In this document: positions 36,331-49,283 of the stretch, piece after piece
Position numbering within the stretch: the stretch's first letter is position 1
Layout of the letters: each line of letters begins with the position of its first letter
DNA from: Sphagnum compactum
Lineage: Eukaryota; Bryophyta; Sphagnopsida; Sphagnales
Assembly: GCA_965153455.1 (NCBI GenBank)
Contig: OZ234499.1
Span: 12,024,271 to 12,088,270 of the forward strand
Length of the DNA: 64,000 nt
Direction of reading: 5' to 3'
Notes under the pieces: model-generated
What the model was told of the DNA's origin: nothing
The model's database searches: none
What the model saw: only the letters and a program-made list of their open reading frames with translations
Translations under genes and position numbers: made by a program

Positions 36331-36637
36331 AATCAAAATTTTAATAAAAAATTTAAATTTCAGACTTAGATTGAAAGAGGTGTGCCATTTGCAATTTCAG
36401 AATTTGTTCAATGTTATGATATGTTGGTAAACACTAGTTAAAAAAAGTGTCAAAAATAAAGCTATCAAAGGGCCTTAGGAGTGTATCAATACCTGCCCTA
36501 AAAGACCATCATACGGAAATTTCCATAAAAAATTATAGGAAAGCAACCCAGCGATGCTTTAAAGCTTCAGAAGCGATCAAATTATGTGGTGTCAAGTTCT
36601 AAGGAGGAGGCGTGTACCCCCCTCACCCCCATCCTTG

Positions 36638-36830
36638 GAATCGGATTAAGCATTGTGGCATACAATTCATGCACCTTCAAGGCCTTTAAAGTGGAGGCGC
36701 ACAAAATCCCCTAACGGTTTTATGCTTTGCGCCGTTACAACTTACATGCATCTTTGGATCCCCAATCGAATTTTAAGCTTTGTGGGTGCTGCATATCATG
36801 CAATTTCAAGGATAAAGTGGGGGGAGCACC
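36638..36830. repeat. Diverged ~127-bp tandem duplication
   Basis: AATCGGATTAAGCATTGTGG (near 36638) and AATCGAATTTTAAGCTTTGTGG-like sequence (near 36765) start two units that both continue with ATCATGCA or TTCATGCA, TTCAAGG and an AAAGTGG block rich in G. Confidence 0.55.
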
Positions 36831-39800
36831 AAAAAGCAAGTATACAAAGCACCATGCAACACAGCGAAGGAATAGGAGTCCCAAGACAAAAAAATTAATT
36901 TGTTACCAAAAGCAAAATTGTACAACATTATTGTTTGTTTCCTTTTTAGCTCTTTGAAAAAAATTATGTTAGCATGGGAGTTGGGCATGACCATGAGATT
37001 TGCTTACTAAACTACACTAGGTATTAAGCTTCCTTGAGGTGGACTTCTTTCTTGGTTGCTTGTTTCTACTACCTACCCACTAGTAGCAACCAAGTAGCCC
37101 CGGACCTACATAAGAATCATGTACATGGGTACTCAAAAGGAGACCCGAGTGGTAATGACTAATTATGAAATTGGACAAATTCAAGGGTGCCCACTTTGCA
37201 AAAGGGAAAGGCAAAAGGGAAGAAGACAACCTACCCACCAGTACTTGACTCAGAAGCAAGGCTTTTATTTTTAAAAATTGTGATATTGAAAACTTGAGAA
37301 ACTTTCCCAAAAAATAGCAAATTTTTAGACTAATTTACACTAAAGAAACAAAATTTTCCCAAACTTTATGTGGGAAAAAGAAAGAAACATTGCCGAGAAT
37401 GGGGAGGAGTGGGGGTGTGGTAAGTCGGGGCAATTGTAGTGCAATACAAACCAATTGTTGGAAGAAAAGAAATGATGACTGAAAAAGGGCGACCATCATC
37501 CGAGTCTTTGAGTTGATAGTACTTTATAGATCCAAGTACATGAAACAATAGTTTACTTTGTTTTTGTGAATAACAAAAGGATTTCCACAATAAAAGTGAT
37601 CTCCAAAGTGGCAATCACAATAATTCCTCTCCTTACATGAGTTGTCTCTAAAGCCCTCACACCACACCATGGGTAGATGCAAGATGGGAAGAATATTAGG
37701 TCTTGTAGCATCACCTATGATGACATTTGCTAAAATGTATGCCCAATATTTGGAAATAACAATACCAACAAATTTATGAGAGCTTTGAGGAGATTATGAT
37801 AACAAGATGTATGTTTGCTCATCCAAAATACGAAAACCAACTTTTAGAGCGTAATTTCAAAAACATCGAGAACAATGTTAATGCCTCACAATATGTTCAC
37901 TTTTGCAGACACAACAAAGTAGATGGATACTTGTAAGGTTAATACTTTGGGTGTACGCAAATTGAGGTGAACATTGAATTGATGTGTGAAGAAGGCCAAT
38001 GTGGATTCAAAACATTATAGATAGGATTGTTGCAAACAATTGTTATCATACAAGAGAACATCTTTGGGAACTCTGGATAGCAATTCTATTAGATCATTTT
38101 GTCTTGAAGAAGAAATTGTTTTTTTGTTTGAAAGAAATGAACAAAAATTACATGGGTTGCAACATCAAAGGAAGTGGCAGATTTGCTCTAAAAATTTATG
38201 ATTCCCCAAATGTGAAAAAGCTATTGGATGGATTTAGGGGAACCCTAAATTTTGATCACATTTGCAAAGGCAAGTTGGTGTCCAACTGTTTGCTGATGTC
38301 AAGTACACTTTCTCAATGCAAATGGCAACAGGCAGACAATTGTCCAATTAGCCCTGACTGGGTAATATGGTGAGAGTTTGATGAAAATATTGCACTTGGT
38401 CATGAGACCTGATATAATCCGAGATTTAGGGTTTGGAGGGTTTGGAATGTGCTATGTAGTTGTATGGTCCATCTGTAAAACCCATTATTTGTCATTTTAG
38501 CCTATGAATTGCTAGTGCCACAAACCATTGTTATAACATGTCTATAGGCCAAATCTCTTTTAAGTCTTTATAGAATTTTGCACTTTTCACTCGTTTGCCA
38601 ACCTTGAAAGGACCTTCATGTCGTATTCTTGCACCCGCTCCAAAAAGGTTGATCTTTCTCTTGAGCCCATATGAGGCTAAGTCATTTTTCCCCTGATTTG
38701 TATGGAACTTAGGTTCATTCCATTTGCCGACCTTTGTCTATATTCTCTTTTCTAGCCCGTGAATGGGTTCAACCTTTGTAAAGCATGCCTTGAAAGTGAA
38801 AGGGCTTAAGGTGACTTGATGGTGCAGCAAATAAAAGTGAGAGGTGTATGAAGATATGCATCCATAGAGAGCCTCAAAATGTGGTAAAGAATGTCTCATT
38901 TGGACAAGATGCTGGATATTGGCAACATGGAGAGAAAACCAAACAATCTTGCAAACAAAGCTACTACAGAAGTCCCAATAGACCCACTCCTCTTGGACCC
39001 ACAATTATTTAAGTAAAATCCAACATGAAAGAAACTTGGATTTTGGGACTTTGGTAGGATTCGAATTGTGAGGTCCTAGGAGGCATAATTCACCGTCAAA
39101 ACAAACATTGCAAAACAAGGACAAGGAATTAGTTGACCTATTGAGTGCGGGTGGTGAGAGGGGACATGAAGAATCATGTGCTATGGAAAGTTTGTATAGG
39201 AAAGCTTGTTTCAAAACTTGAGAGAACAAAGAAAGAGTTGACAAACAAGCCACTTGGAGTTTGTGATGATTTGTAGTGGCGAAGGGAAATCAATAGAAGA
39301 TTGCTTACTAAACTCAAGTGCTTCAAGATTGAGTTCAATGCTCTTCATGGAAGTTGATGTTATTTTTGCAAATTGATAGATCTCCCTTTGATTGTGTTTA
39401 GGGTTTTTGTTGCATTGCTTGGCCTCTAAGATTTTCTGTTGCTTGCTAAAAGAAAAGTGCTGGGTTTTAAAGGTATTATGTGACCAGTTTCTAGGTTCAC
39501 TTTGATCATTTGATGTTGTTTTGTATGATTAAAGGTTAAGTGACAAATTTTGATTGGCGGTTTGTTTTGGGCTCCTTTGCAAGAGTCATTTCTTCCAGTT
39601 TTTTTGGTGGTAAAACAATTTGAAAATAAATCCTTGAATCACTTCATGCTCCAATGCATTTTTGGAAGGATGTAACTTACTTATTGGAAACATTGTACTC
39701 TACAATCAAAGACAAGGTGGTGAAAGAATAAGTGTGGAGGATGTTGAATACATATTACATATTATGAATCGTATCCAAATTAATAATAATAATAATAATA

Positions 39801-41358
39801 AATGGTAGTAAATCCCTTAGGAGCATAGAATTTACCTTTGTTTTGGTCTGGAATTAAGGTAAAAAAACGGGAATATTGCTCCACCATGTTTATTCCTTCA
39901 AAGGGGGCTCCAATCATTTAGTAACTCTAACTCATGACAAACACTTTGGAACTCCTTCAAACCCCATTCCAATGAATAACCCTTCAATAAGAATAGGAGT
40001 GAGCACCCCCAAAAAAAAATGGGATTTCTTCCCAAAAACATTATCTCTATATATATAGACTTCCGGTGTGAACAGGGTCACCTCATCTCCCTCAATGTCA
40101 CAAGATTTCTTTGTGATTTTTTTCTCACTAAAGGACAAGTCCGAGTCAAAATTTCCTTCAATTTGGAAGAAGGCAAGGTTGAGAGTAAACCTTCACCTTG
40201 AGGGGTCAAATTTGTTGCCCTTCATTCAAGCTTGAAAGTAGGTGTATGTATATATGTGTGTATACCTGAAGGAAGATCTAGTGGGAATCATGCCAAAAAC
40301 AAACCACCACCATGGACCAATGAGAAAGTCTAAAAGAAAGGCTCTATCATAAGCAATCACCCAAAATAAGCAAACATGCCTCTTTGACTACTGAAAAAAA
40401 GGAGACATTTGTAGAACTCTTCTTCATCAATCTGCAGAAATATATTCCCCAAAATGAACTGCTAAATTCAAATAGGTACCAAGTTCCCACAATACTCCAT
40501 TCTAACAACAGTTTCAGCCAATTCATATTAGTAGTACATGTTCAAAAGCTTGAGTCTGATATTAAGCAGCTCATCAACTAATAATGGCTCTAATACCCTT
40601 TATGGCACATGCAATGGGAAGAATGAGAATTGATGGAGCCATGTTGTTACATGGGTTATGTTAATTTGATTGCAAAAATGAAATTTGATTTAAAAAAAAA
40701 GAAAAGCAAGCTAGAAAATTTGGTTCTGATTTCAATTCCAAAAATTGGACCTGGTTATGGTTCAGTTCCAAGTCCTCAGAACCAGAACCGACGGTTCTAA
40801 CTGGCCAAACTGGGTAATCGCCCAACACTGGTTAGTTCCAGTTCAAGCTAAAATTTTAACCTACACTAATGCCCAAGTCTCTTCCTTCTGGGCAGAGCCA
40901 ACAAACCAAAATAAGACTGTCCCAGAACACTTGAACTTGCAACAAAACTTGTAAAAGAAAGACTAACTTGAGGACTAAAACTAAGTACTTACTAAATATC
41001 ACACAAGAATGAGACTCAAAAGCCATGAAAGCAGCTTGCAACAACCAGTTCAAAAACTAAAAAGCCATATTCCTAACCAGGATTAGCTGAGTGTAAAATC
41101 ACAGGACCAGCTCACTGGTATGAATATGACTGAAATCTGAGCTCAGTGTGAACAGAACTAATATTTAGAATCTCAGGGCTTTTCACACAATCAATTGGGT
41201 AGAGGCAAATTTAGCCAGAGAGTGATTTGCCAAAAAAAATATTTGAATCAAAAGAAGGTTCACTTTTTTTCAAAAATGAAAACTAGTTCTTAATTTATGG
41301 ATATACAGAAAAATTCAAGCTTGTGAGAGAAACCCAAAAAAAAAATTCCACTCTAAAA

Positions 41359-41392
<34 letters not shown>

Positions 41393-41703
41393 CACCCCCA
41401 AAAGAAATTTGGAAATAATAATAATCATTATTATCATTAAATGCAAAATGTTTATGAGACTTTTGTAAAATTAATTATACACCATTGCACAATGAATTGG
41501 GAGGGACCTATTTGGTGAAATTTGCTTGGACATGGAAACCAATTAATAACATTGCAATGCAACTTGAATTGAATTCAGATTTAATCCGGGATCACACTAG
41601 TGAGTTGGAACCAATTGTAGTTTTTCATATACATGATCTTGATCATTAGAAGCTGAACTGCATTCAAATGATTCTGATGATCTGGATTAAAAGCAGAAAT
41701 CAG

Positions 41704-41846
41704 AAGCTGCTGCTGCAGCTGCAATCAGCTTATATGTTAGGCTAGGCTGCTGGCTGGCAACACTAGTAGTACTTACTCTGTTGCTAGCCACTTCTTCTTC
41801 TTCTTCTTCTTCTACTAACATATAAGGATTGCAGCAGCAGCTGCTT
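41704..41846. repeat. Large stem-loop downstream of the HD-Zip gene
   Basis: Arms 41704-41740 and 41815-41846 are inverted copies (GCTGCTGCAATC...CTTATATGTTAG), pairing over about 30 bp with a short internal gap. The loop is about 74 nt and contains (CTT)8 at 41791-41813. It lies 280-420 bp beyond the HD-Zip stop codon on the transcribed side, so it could be in the 3' UTR. Confidence 0.65.
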
Positions 41847-42121
41847 AATTAGCTAGCTGATCAATCCAGCAGCTAATATACATAATACATATTCTTCAAG
41901 GCTCTCTAGTTAGCTAGCTTCAACCTAGAAATTATAGAAGAAAAAACTTTCCAACAGCTAGGGAAAACAAAAAAAAAAAAAAACCAACAAAAACAAAACA
42001 CAAATTTGACATCCTCTTCCTAGCTGCAAATGCTGCTTGCTGCATGCACATTAATTTAATTAATTATAAGTTTGGGATTTAACTCTGTCTTGGTTTTGGT
42101 TTGGTGTGAAAATTTTGATCT

Positions 42122-44341
42122 TCATGGCCAATTATCCCACCATGGAAGAGCTGTAGCTGATCCACCAGCTAGGCCTGCTGCATGCTCCACCACAGCATCC
42201 ACATGAGCTAATTGATTGTGAAATAAGCTGTAATTAATACAAGAATCTGTGGAGTCCTGAAAGATGGTGCTAGTTGCAGCAGCAGCTCCTGCACCCATGA
42301 TGACGGCGGCCTCATGATCATCTGCTGCATCAGGCTCCAGTTTGATTGCTGTAGTGCGCGGGTAAGACGAAGAATCTTGCACAGTTCTAAGAGGAGAGTG
42401 ATCGAGAACAAGCGGGGGGTCGACGTTGCTGCAGCACATATCTCCCTCGGTTATAATAATACTAGTGAAATCAATCATGCAGCTCGCGGCGGGGTTCACA
42501 ATCGTGTGATCTAGAGCTGCTGATCCCTCCATGAGCTCATGGGAGTAGCCGGAGGAGGAGGAGGAGAAGCTGGAGGAGAAGTTAGTACCCAGCAGCTTGA
42601 GGTCCATGACTTGTGTTAGCTGGGAAAGAGTTGTGCAGCTGTCGATGGTGCGAGGGCTGTCAGCGTCTAGTATTTCGCTTGACGGGCTGGCGACTGTCGA
42701 GCTAATTGGTGATCCATATTCCAGCTGCTTCGACCTGCTTGTCCAGCGGTTGCTGGGCACTTGATCTTGATCGGGAAGAAATGATGATGTCGCGGATTCA
42801 TGAAGATTCTTGATCTGTACATCGTCAGCTGATCTGCAGCAGGTAATATTATTGGAGAGTTCGACTACCAGTTTCGACTCCGGTTTGATCATCAGCTGAA
42901 TATCATCAGCAGCGTGATCGTTTGAACACGCCGGGTGCAGCTGCTGCTGCAACGTCGACGGCGCCGTAGCTGCTGTACTCTCCAGTACGCGGATCACTTT
43001 GCGCACCTCGTCTTCAGCAGCTCCTTCTGCAGCTGCAGTTTCGCACCCTAGTGATTCCTCTTGATCACCTGGCTTGTCTTTTCCTGCTGACAGGCACTGC
43101 ACCTGCAGCGGTTCACAAGAGCAGCAGCTTCAGATACAAAGCTATAATCAATCAAGCTGCTGGATACAACCCACAAGCTAGCTGGAGCACTCGGATGATT
43201 GCAGAAAACTTTGTGGGAAACCCTTTGTCTAATTTTACCTCCAAGAAGAAGAAACTGAAAACGCAAGTAACAGAATAATTGTTTGTGCAATTCACAGGGA
43301 GAGCTTTGCAAACATTCTGAGGCCCCGGAGCGTAGCACAGGCTGAAAAGTTCAATTATGCCATGATCAATCTAGAAGGGTACTGTGAATCATCTCTTCAA
43401 GCACCTATAAATTTTGGAGGAAAACAAAATTTTCACTTGCAGACTTTGAGCTGCAGCTATGAGTCTACTATAGCTGCTTGATCAGCCACAAGGAGATCTT
43501 GGATCATGATTCCTTCCCTTGTGACGGGAAACTTTACCTCCAAGAAGAATGCACTGCAAACCCAATGTGATGAAAGATAGATGGTGCAGAGTGACGTTCT
43601 ATGTACCTTAGCCTGAAGCTCTTGTTTCTCTTCAATCGCAGCCTGGAGTTGGGTCTTCAGACTGTTGTAGTCGGAGGTCAGAACTTGGTAGTCACGCTCC
43701 AGTTGTTTGGTTTTCCAACGCGCGCGGCGGTTCTGGAACCACACCGCAACCTGTCGCGGCTGGAGTCCTAGCTCCTTGGCCAGCTGCAGTTTCCTGTCCG
43801 ACTCCAGCTTGTTCTCTTCCTCGAAATTCCTTTCCAGTGATCTCACTTGATCCAAGGTCAGCCTTCTCTTCTTCGACTCAACGTTGTTGTTATAATATTG
43901 TGCACAGGATATTGAGTCTTCCCCGACATCGTCATATGTTTCTGCTGCTGTTGTTGCAGCAAGCTCCTCGACCGAAGCAGTAGCTGTTTCAAAACATGCT
44001 GGATAGCAGCTGATTGAGCTGGGACCGCGCTTCTGACCACAACCAACCACTGCATCTTCCAGGCGTGCGGAAGATCGAGATGCAAGCATCTCCTGCACCA
44101 ATGTGTCTGTCGGCTTGCAGCTGCTCATCTCGCCCGGCCACATCTGCAACATCTCCTGCACAACATTCGACTGAGCTGCTCCTGCTGGTGCAGTATAACC
44201 GAAGCCTGATCTTACTAGCTGTCCTACACTGTTCGACGTCGTCATCTCTGGCAGCTGATTAAGGAAGCCAAAATCTGGATACTGACCCCTGACCAGCAGT
44301 TGCATCTGAATATCAACTTCTGGTGCTGCAGCGCGCAGCAT
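42122..44341 (-). CDS. Class I homeodomain-leucine zipper transcription factor
   Basis: Nuclear DNA-binding protein; HD-Zip I dimers bind CAATNATTG-type sites and often act in stress, light or growth responses. Coding exons on minus: 44341-43607 (245 codons) and 43102-42122 (326 codons plus TGA), joined AAG/GTACAT...CTGCAG/GTG in phase 0; total 571 residues. ATG at 44341 is used because an in-frame TAG lies 15 nt upstream and the 44344 codon is TTG. The homeodomain spans about residues 155-213 with helix 3 motif [13 protein letters not shown], and the leucine zipper follows directly (LERDYQVL...[15 protein letters not shown], about 214-246). No CPSCE motif (class II) or START/MEKHLA domain (III/IV) is seen. 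The tail is Ser/Ala/Asp-rich and ends in PWWDNWP, resembling the aromatic-acidic C-terminal activation motif of class I proteins. Family members are usually near 300 residues, so both flanks of the homeodomain are expanded. Confidence 0.92.
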
Positions 44342-45133
44342 CAATAGTCTGCTCTAGAAGAACTAGTGCTGCTCAACCAGGGTGCCGGATCTACGTCTGT
44401 CGACCAACATGATCTCCCACCGCCCGGATCAACTCCGCATTGCTGCTATATCTCCAGCGCGTGGCCACGACTACTGGAATACAAGACCGCTGCTAACAAT
44501 TGGAGCTCGAGAAAGAGAGAAAAAAGAGTCGCGCGGGGCCTGTGTGTATCACAAGCAATGAAGCTCAGATATGAGAGCAGATACACAACACATCCTTTAC
44601 TGGTTGTCCACTCACGAAAGCCGGCTAGCTAGCTTCTTGACAAACACATCACGACGGAATCATATGGCTGCAGCTGCACGATTCCTGCAAGCAAACACAG
44701 AGAACCACAAAAAAACACAGTTCTAACACCCACCATCCAGTACTCTGTACACTCTCCACAGCAGCAGCAGCAGCAGCAGCAGCACTACTACTCTTCACCC
44801 AAGAACAAAGCTGCACACTAGAACTTCACTGCACATCTTTGGTTCTCGAGCTAGCTAGTTACTAGTACTTCATCTGCACGCACACCACTTTAATCACTGC
44901 TCTACTTATTTCTTTAGGATTCTCGTACTTGAACCCAAAAAAGAGGGGGGGGAAAAAAAACTCTACAAAATGAAAAACACACACAGAGCTGATCTCTAGT
45001 ATACTCTAGCTAACTCCAACAGGAGCTGGTCGGCCTGCAAAGCTTTGCAATGAGCTCTGGAACAGCAGCTAGCACTAGTGGGTTGGCGCTGCAGCTTGAA
45101 GAGCTGCAAGAGAGTGGTGCAGGAGGCTATATA
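44342..45133 (-). promoter_or_regulatory. HD-Zip 5' leader with many upstream AUGs, and TATA candidate
   Basis: On minus, a TATATAG at 45133-45127 could be the TATA box, giving a leader of about 760 nt. ATGs before the main start occur at 44873, 44836, 44736, 44663, 44649, 44593, 44440 and 44410. They open short frames of 3 to 35 codons, including 44736-44629 (35 codons), 44593-44549 (14) and 44410-44363 (15). The acceptor-like TTTGCTTGCAG near 44687 means part of the leader may be spliced out. Confidence 0.45.
44759..44784. repeat. (CAG)8 microsatellite in HD-Zip leader
   Basis: Uninterrupted CAG repeat upstream of the HD-Zip ATG. It reads CTG on the transcribed strand and lies just before the 35-codon upstream frame. 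Confidence 0.8.
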
Positions 45134-45546
45134 ACCATCGCTCATGCACATCACAAAAGCTTCCTAGCGCTAGCGCCTAAAGAAGGAGCTGCAACTAGTT
45201 TCTCTGCAGTCTTTGACTCTCGATCGACTCTTGTCCGCTGTTCTTCTAGCTAGCTAGTACTACCCAAAAAGATTGTCTTTTTTTTTTTGGCGGTTTTGTT
45301 TTGCAGCAATTATTCCGGGGAAAAGAAAAAAGATTAAGTTTTGAGATCGGTAATCCCCTGTGCACATCTTGTTTACGCATCCATGATGCAGATGCTCATG
45401 TCTGTCTGTTGCGCCCCAAATCTTTTTCGTCGCTAAAGCGCGTGCGATTCTGCAGACCACTGCAGCAGCAGTACTTCTGTTGCCGCAGCACAGCAGCAGC
45501 AGCAGCGCGCTCTTCAAGAATCAATGCACTTCTCGCTGGCAACCTC

Positions 45547-46115
45547 GCGTGCACAAAACTTTTTTTCCCCATCGGGCAGCCTCTGCCCGAAGGCATCGCG
45601 TGCACAAGATTTTGTCCCGTTGGGGGCAGCTAGCTGCCCGTTTTCTTTTTTTTTCCTTTTTTTCTTTTTTTCTTCGGGTGCTTTTGTGAACTTCTTTCCA
45701 CGGAAACTTCGTGTCCCCTCTTCGCCCCACGCCATGAACGATACCAAATCGAGGGCCCGAGACTTGGACTTGGCATCTGCATCTGGTGTGTTTAACAGTT
45801 CGCACCTCGATTTCGGTCACCCTTTCGGCCGTACAGACGGCAGGCATGCGTGCGCAATCGCAGCACTACTAGTGACCGTAGGATTTGCAGTACCAACTTT
45901 TCGGGAACTTACGGTTTCGTATATCCTGGCCGTTGAATCTGGTGTTGAGCTCTTTTCGCATCTGACGGCTCTCGATTTCCTGACCGTTGGATCTGCGGGA
46001 ACCGATTTAGTATATTACGCTCTCGCGCAATTTTGACCGTAGGATTCACAACTTGGTCGAGCTACGACAGCCTCCGCATCTTGCGGTTTGGACTCATTCT
46101 GACCATCAGATCTCT
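45547..46115. repeat. 51-54-bp degenerate tandem array upstream of HD-Zip
   Basis: Two units start with GCGTGCACAA at 45547 and 45598 and each contains a GGGCAGC...GCTGCCCG-type hairpin; the second is a perfect 16-bp palindrome (45624-45639). After about 230 bp of other GC-richer sequence, five units centre on TGACCGTAGGATT or TGACCGTTGGATCTG. These begin at 45873, 45927, 45981, 46034 and 46100, with spacings of 54, 54, 53 and 66. The 170-codon open frame at 45524-46036 is produced by the array, since a 54-bp period is 18 codons. Confidence 0.75.
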
Positions 46116-46229
46116 CAAGCCCCTGTTGCATCTAACGCTTCACCGCTTTCTGAATGCACAGCTCGTGATGCCCGTGGGTGGATTGGACTCTCTAGAGGGA
46201 CAATAGCCGTGGGTTTTTTTTAGGAATTT

Positions 46230-49200
46230 CTGTTTTTAGCCAAAGTGGCAAATCATCCATATTAGGGAAGATGTTAAAAAAAAATGACCATCATCATCTC
46301 ATGGAAGATTTAGCCAAATCTGGCTATAGAAATCAAATTACTGTACAAAACTTTAATCATCCTTCTATGTTTTTTTTGGCTATACACAGAAAACTAACTA
46401 TGGAAATCTGGTGATTTTTACTAATTTCTTCCCTCAACTTCCGGCGATTGAAAACCCGTCCCCCCAAGTGATTCACTTAATTTTCAACTTTCTTATGGAA
46501 ATATTTCTTTTCTATGAATTGGGAAAGAATTGAGGAAATCAAAAGAGAGTTGTTTACATAAGGGGAGGTTCCCATACTCGTGTGTTCTCCTGAGGTTCAA
46601 GAACACACCTTCGAGAGCTCACGCCCTTGGGTGCCCATCCCTCAGGAGAATGCACTCATACAAGAACCTCTCCTACAACGCAATCTCCTCAAGTGTAGCC
46701 AGCTTTTTTTTTTTTCAATTTTGTGATGACTAGTGATCATCTACAAGGAGATTTAGACAAATTTGGCTATAGACCAGCTACAAAATTTGGCTATATCCTA
46801 CCTACTTGATTGAACAATTGCGTAGAAACATGGCAATTCTTGTAGAAATGCTTTAAAAAAATTGGCCTGACTTTTTCGGGAAAAAAAGGGAATACTCAAA
46901 AGAATATTATCTTATTTGAAACAAAATTCGCTCCCCCAAAAAAAAAGAAACTGAGTGTAGCTGCTAAGCCTAGTGTAGAGCTGCTTGCAATAGAAAAGGT
47001 GAAGAGAATCAATGTGAAAAATCAAAAAACATCAATTAGTATTGAATCACAGAATCCTGCATTAATCTTCAACCTTTTCTCAAGCAAAATCTTAAGAAAC
47101 TATGTCGTATGTAAACGCCACCCACTCATGTAGAAATGCAAATGATTGGGAACCAAATCCAAGACTAGAGTGTAATCAATTAAATTTTGGTAAACTCTGG
47201 ATCTCTCGGCACATAGTTTGATTACTAATCATCACTATTTAATTCTGCTTTTGGATCATAAATTCCTGACATCAATGCAGCACTGAATCGCTTTGAATGC
47301 GCAATGAAACAACAGTTCATAGAAAACATTTCTGGATTCACAGTTGTAAATAGAGTTCATAAAAGTTCTTGATCTCTAGCTAGGTTGTTGTATTGTAAAA
47401 GCATTTATAAAATAATAATACTGTAATAATAATAATGTGTTTCTTAAAGAAATATTAGCCAGACAGACATTGAAGCTGGACTGCATTAAGAACCCCCCAA
47501 GTACCAATATTGCCAGCTACAAACTTGTCACATTTGATCAGCAAAACTAGAAATTAGAACCCAAAAAACACAAAACAAAGTGTAATAATGTACATTGTCC
47601 TTCACTAGTGGGGAAAAGTAAGGAGTTCATACTGTGGATTGTAATTTATAGTGCAGTAGATATAAGAAAAACATGGGGTGTGTCATGTCACAATGTGGCC
47701 TTGCCATTTAGATTAAAAAGTTTCTTAAGGCAAAAGAAGAAGAATTATGGAAACTCAAATATTTCACCATGTGAAAATATAAGCTTCAAAAAATCCTGTA
47801 AACGAAACCAAAATCCTTCAAGATATCATAACTCTATAACTAATCTCAAGTTTCAACACAAGCCAAAATATCAGTGTGTAGTCATGCACATTGAAGGTTG
47901 ATTAAAAAATTTGTGCTTCATATATGATTTATAACCAGATTTGGCTAAATGTTTCCGGAGATGATCATCGTTTTGGTTACATCTTCCTATACTAGCTGAT
48001 CATCACTTAGGCCACATTTAAAAATAATAATCCTGAAAAAAAGCATTGTGAGGTAGTTGGTGTTTTCTTATTGGTGAGGTTTCGCTAAAATTCCAAATTC
48101 CAAATTCCAAATTCCAAAGAAGTGGTTTCGGAGACTTTCAGTTGCCAAAAATGAGAAAAAAGAAATTTAGTAAAATAATCTACAAACATGCATTTCTAGC
48201 CTACTTTGTTTTCATTGTGGTGCCAAAAATATAAAAAGCATGATCAAAGATTTGTACTTTATTTCTGTTTTATAAACCAGATTTGGCTAAATCTTCCTAG
48301 CTAGGAATTTTTTATACATCTTCCTATTGATGTTCGCCATTTTGTAATGAACCATCTCATGACTTTCTAAGAAGTGTTTTTTTTATTTAAAATGTAGCCT
48401 AAATGTTGATCAAAAGTATGAAGATGTAGAAAAAATGGCTATCATCCCTAGAAGATTTAGCCAGATCTGGCTACAAACCAGATATGAACTTTACAACCTC
48501 AAGTTAATCAACCTTCCATGTTCATGGCTAGACATTGAAAACCAAGTGTAGAAATCCTTCCAAGGTTTATAGAAACTTTTCCTTGTGCACCCAATGTCCT
48601 TTGTGATATCCCTTGGCATCCTTCCTAACAACCCCATCACCCAAGGAAAAACAAGACTTTACAACATCTCCCAACACCCTCCTTAACCCCCCCATTATCC
48701 CTAAATGGCTGAATCTCCTGAATTTTATTTTATTTTCCTTCTCTGATGTCCCCGGCACACTTGCAATTCCTTGCCATGCCCCCACCATCCCCCTATAAGC
48801 CATTCTCGCCATTCTTTGTCATCCCTCATCATCCCCCTTCATCTATAGCCATCCCTCATTTCCATCCCCATCATCCCCCACCCACAACATCTCCATTCCT
48901 ATTGTTCTTTTCATTCCATTAGTATTTCCCATCAATTGCATTGTGGTCCCAATGTTTTTCCACCATTTATTGAACCTAATATGAATGTATCCTTTTTTGC
49001 TAGTGAAATTTCGCCAAACAGAGAAATTAAAAACAAAAAGACAAAAAAATGTAGTGATTCTGGAGAGTTTCAATGGTTAGGTGTGAAAAAAGAATAATAA
49101 AATGGCCAAATGTTTTCATTGGTTTTAGCATGCAGCCATAAATATTAAAGGTTGATTAAATATTTGTACTTCATATTTGGTTTTCATATTTGGTTTACAA

Positions 49201-49247
49201 CCAAATCTAGCTAAATCTTCCTAGCAATGATCACCAATTTTTCTATT

Positions 49248-49283
<36 letters not shown>

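Larger units (their letters stand above)
34414..41703. other. AT-rich intergenic DNA with repeat remnants
   Basis: No recognisable gene. Open frames at 37999-38373 (+), 38738-39004 (-) and 39005-39253 (-) have translations I cannot assign. Tandemly arranged non-coding repeats lie at 36114-36330 and about 36638-36830. (TAA)n microsatellites occur at 39781-39801 and 41360-41391. The last part before 41704 may include distal 3' sequence of the HD-Zip gene. Confidence 0.5.

Noticed and set aside
37999-38373. 124-codon + frame
   Set aside because: Neighbouring frames look equally protein-like with stops, suggesting an old transposon fragment, but I cannot name the family.
45524-46036. 170-codon + frame upstream of HD-Zip
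   Set aside because: Created by the 54-bp array (18 codons per unit). The translation is repetitive and resembles no protein known to me.
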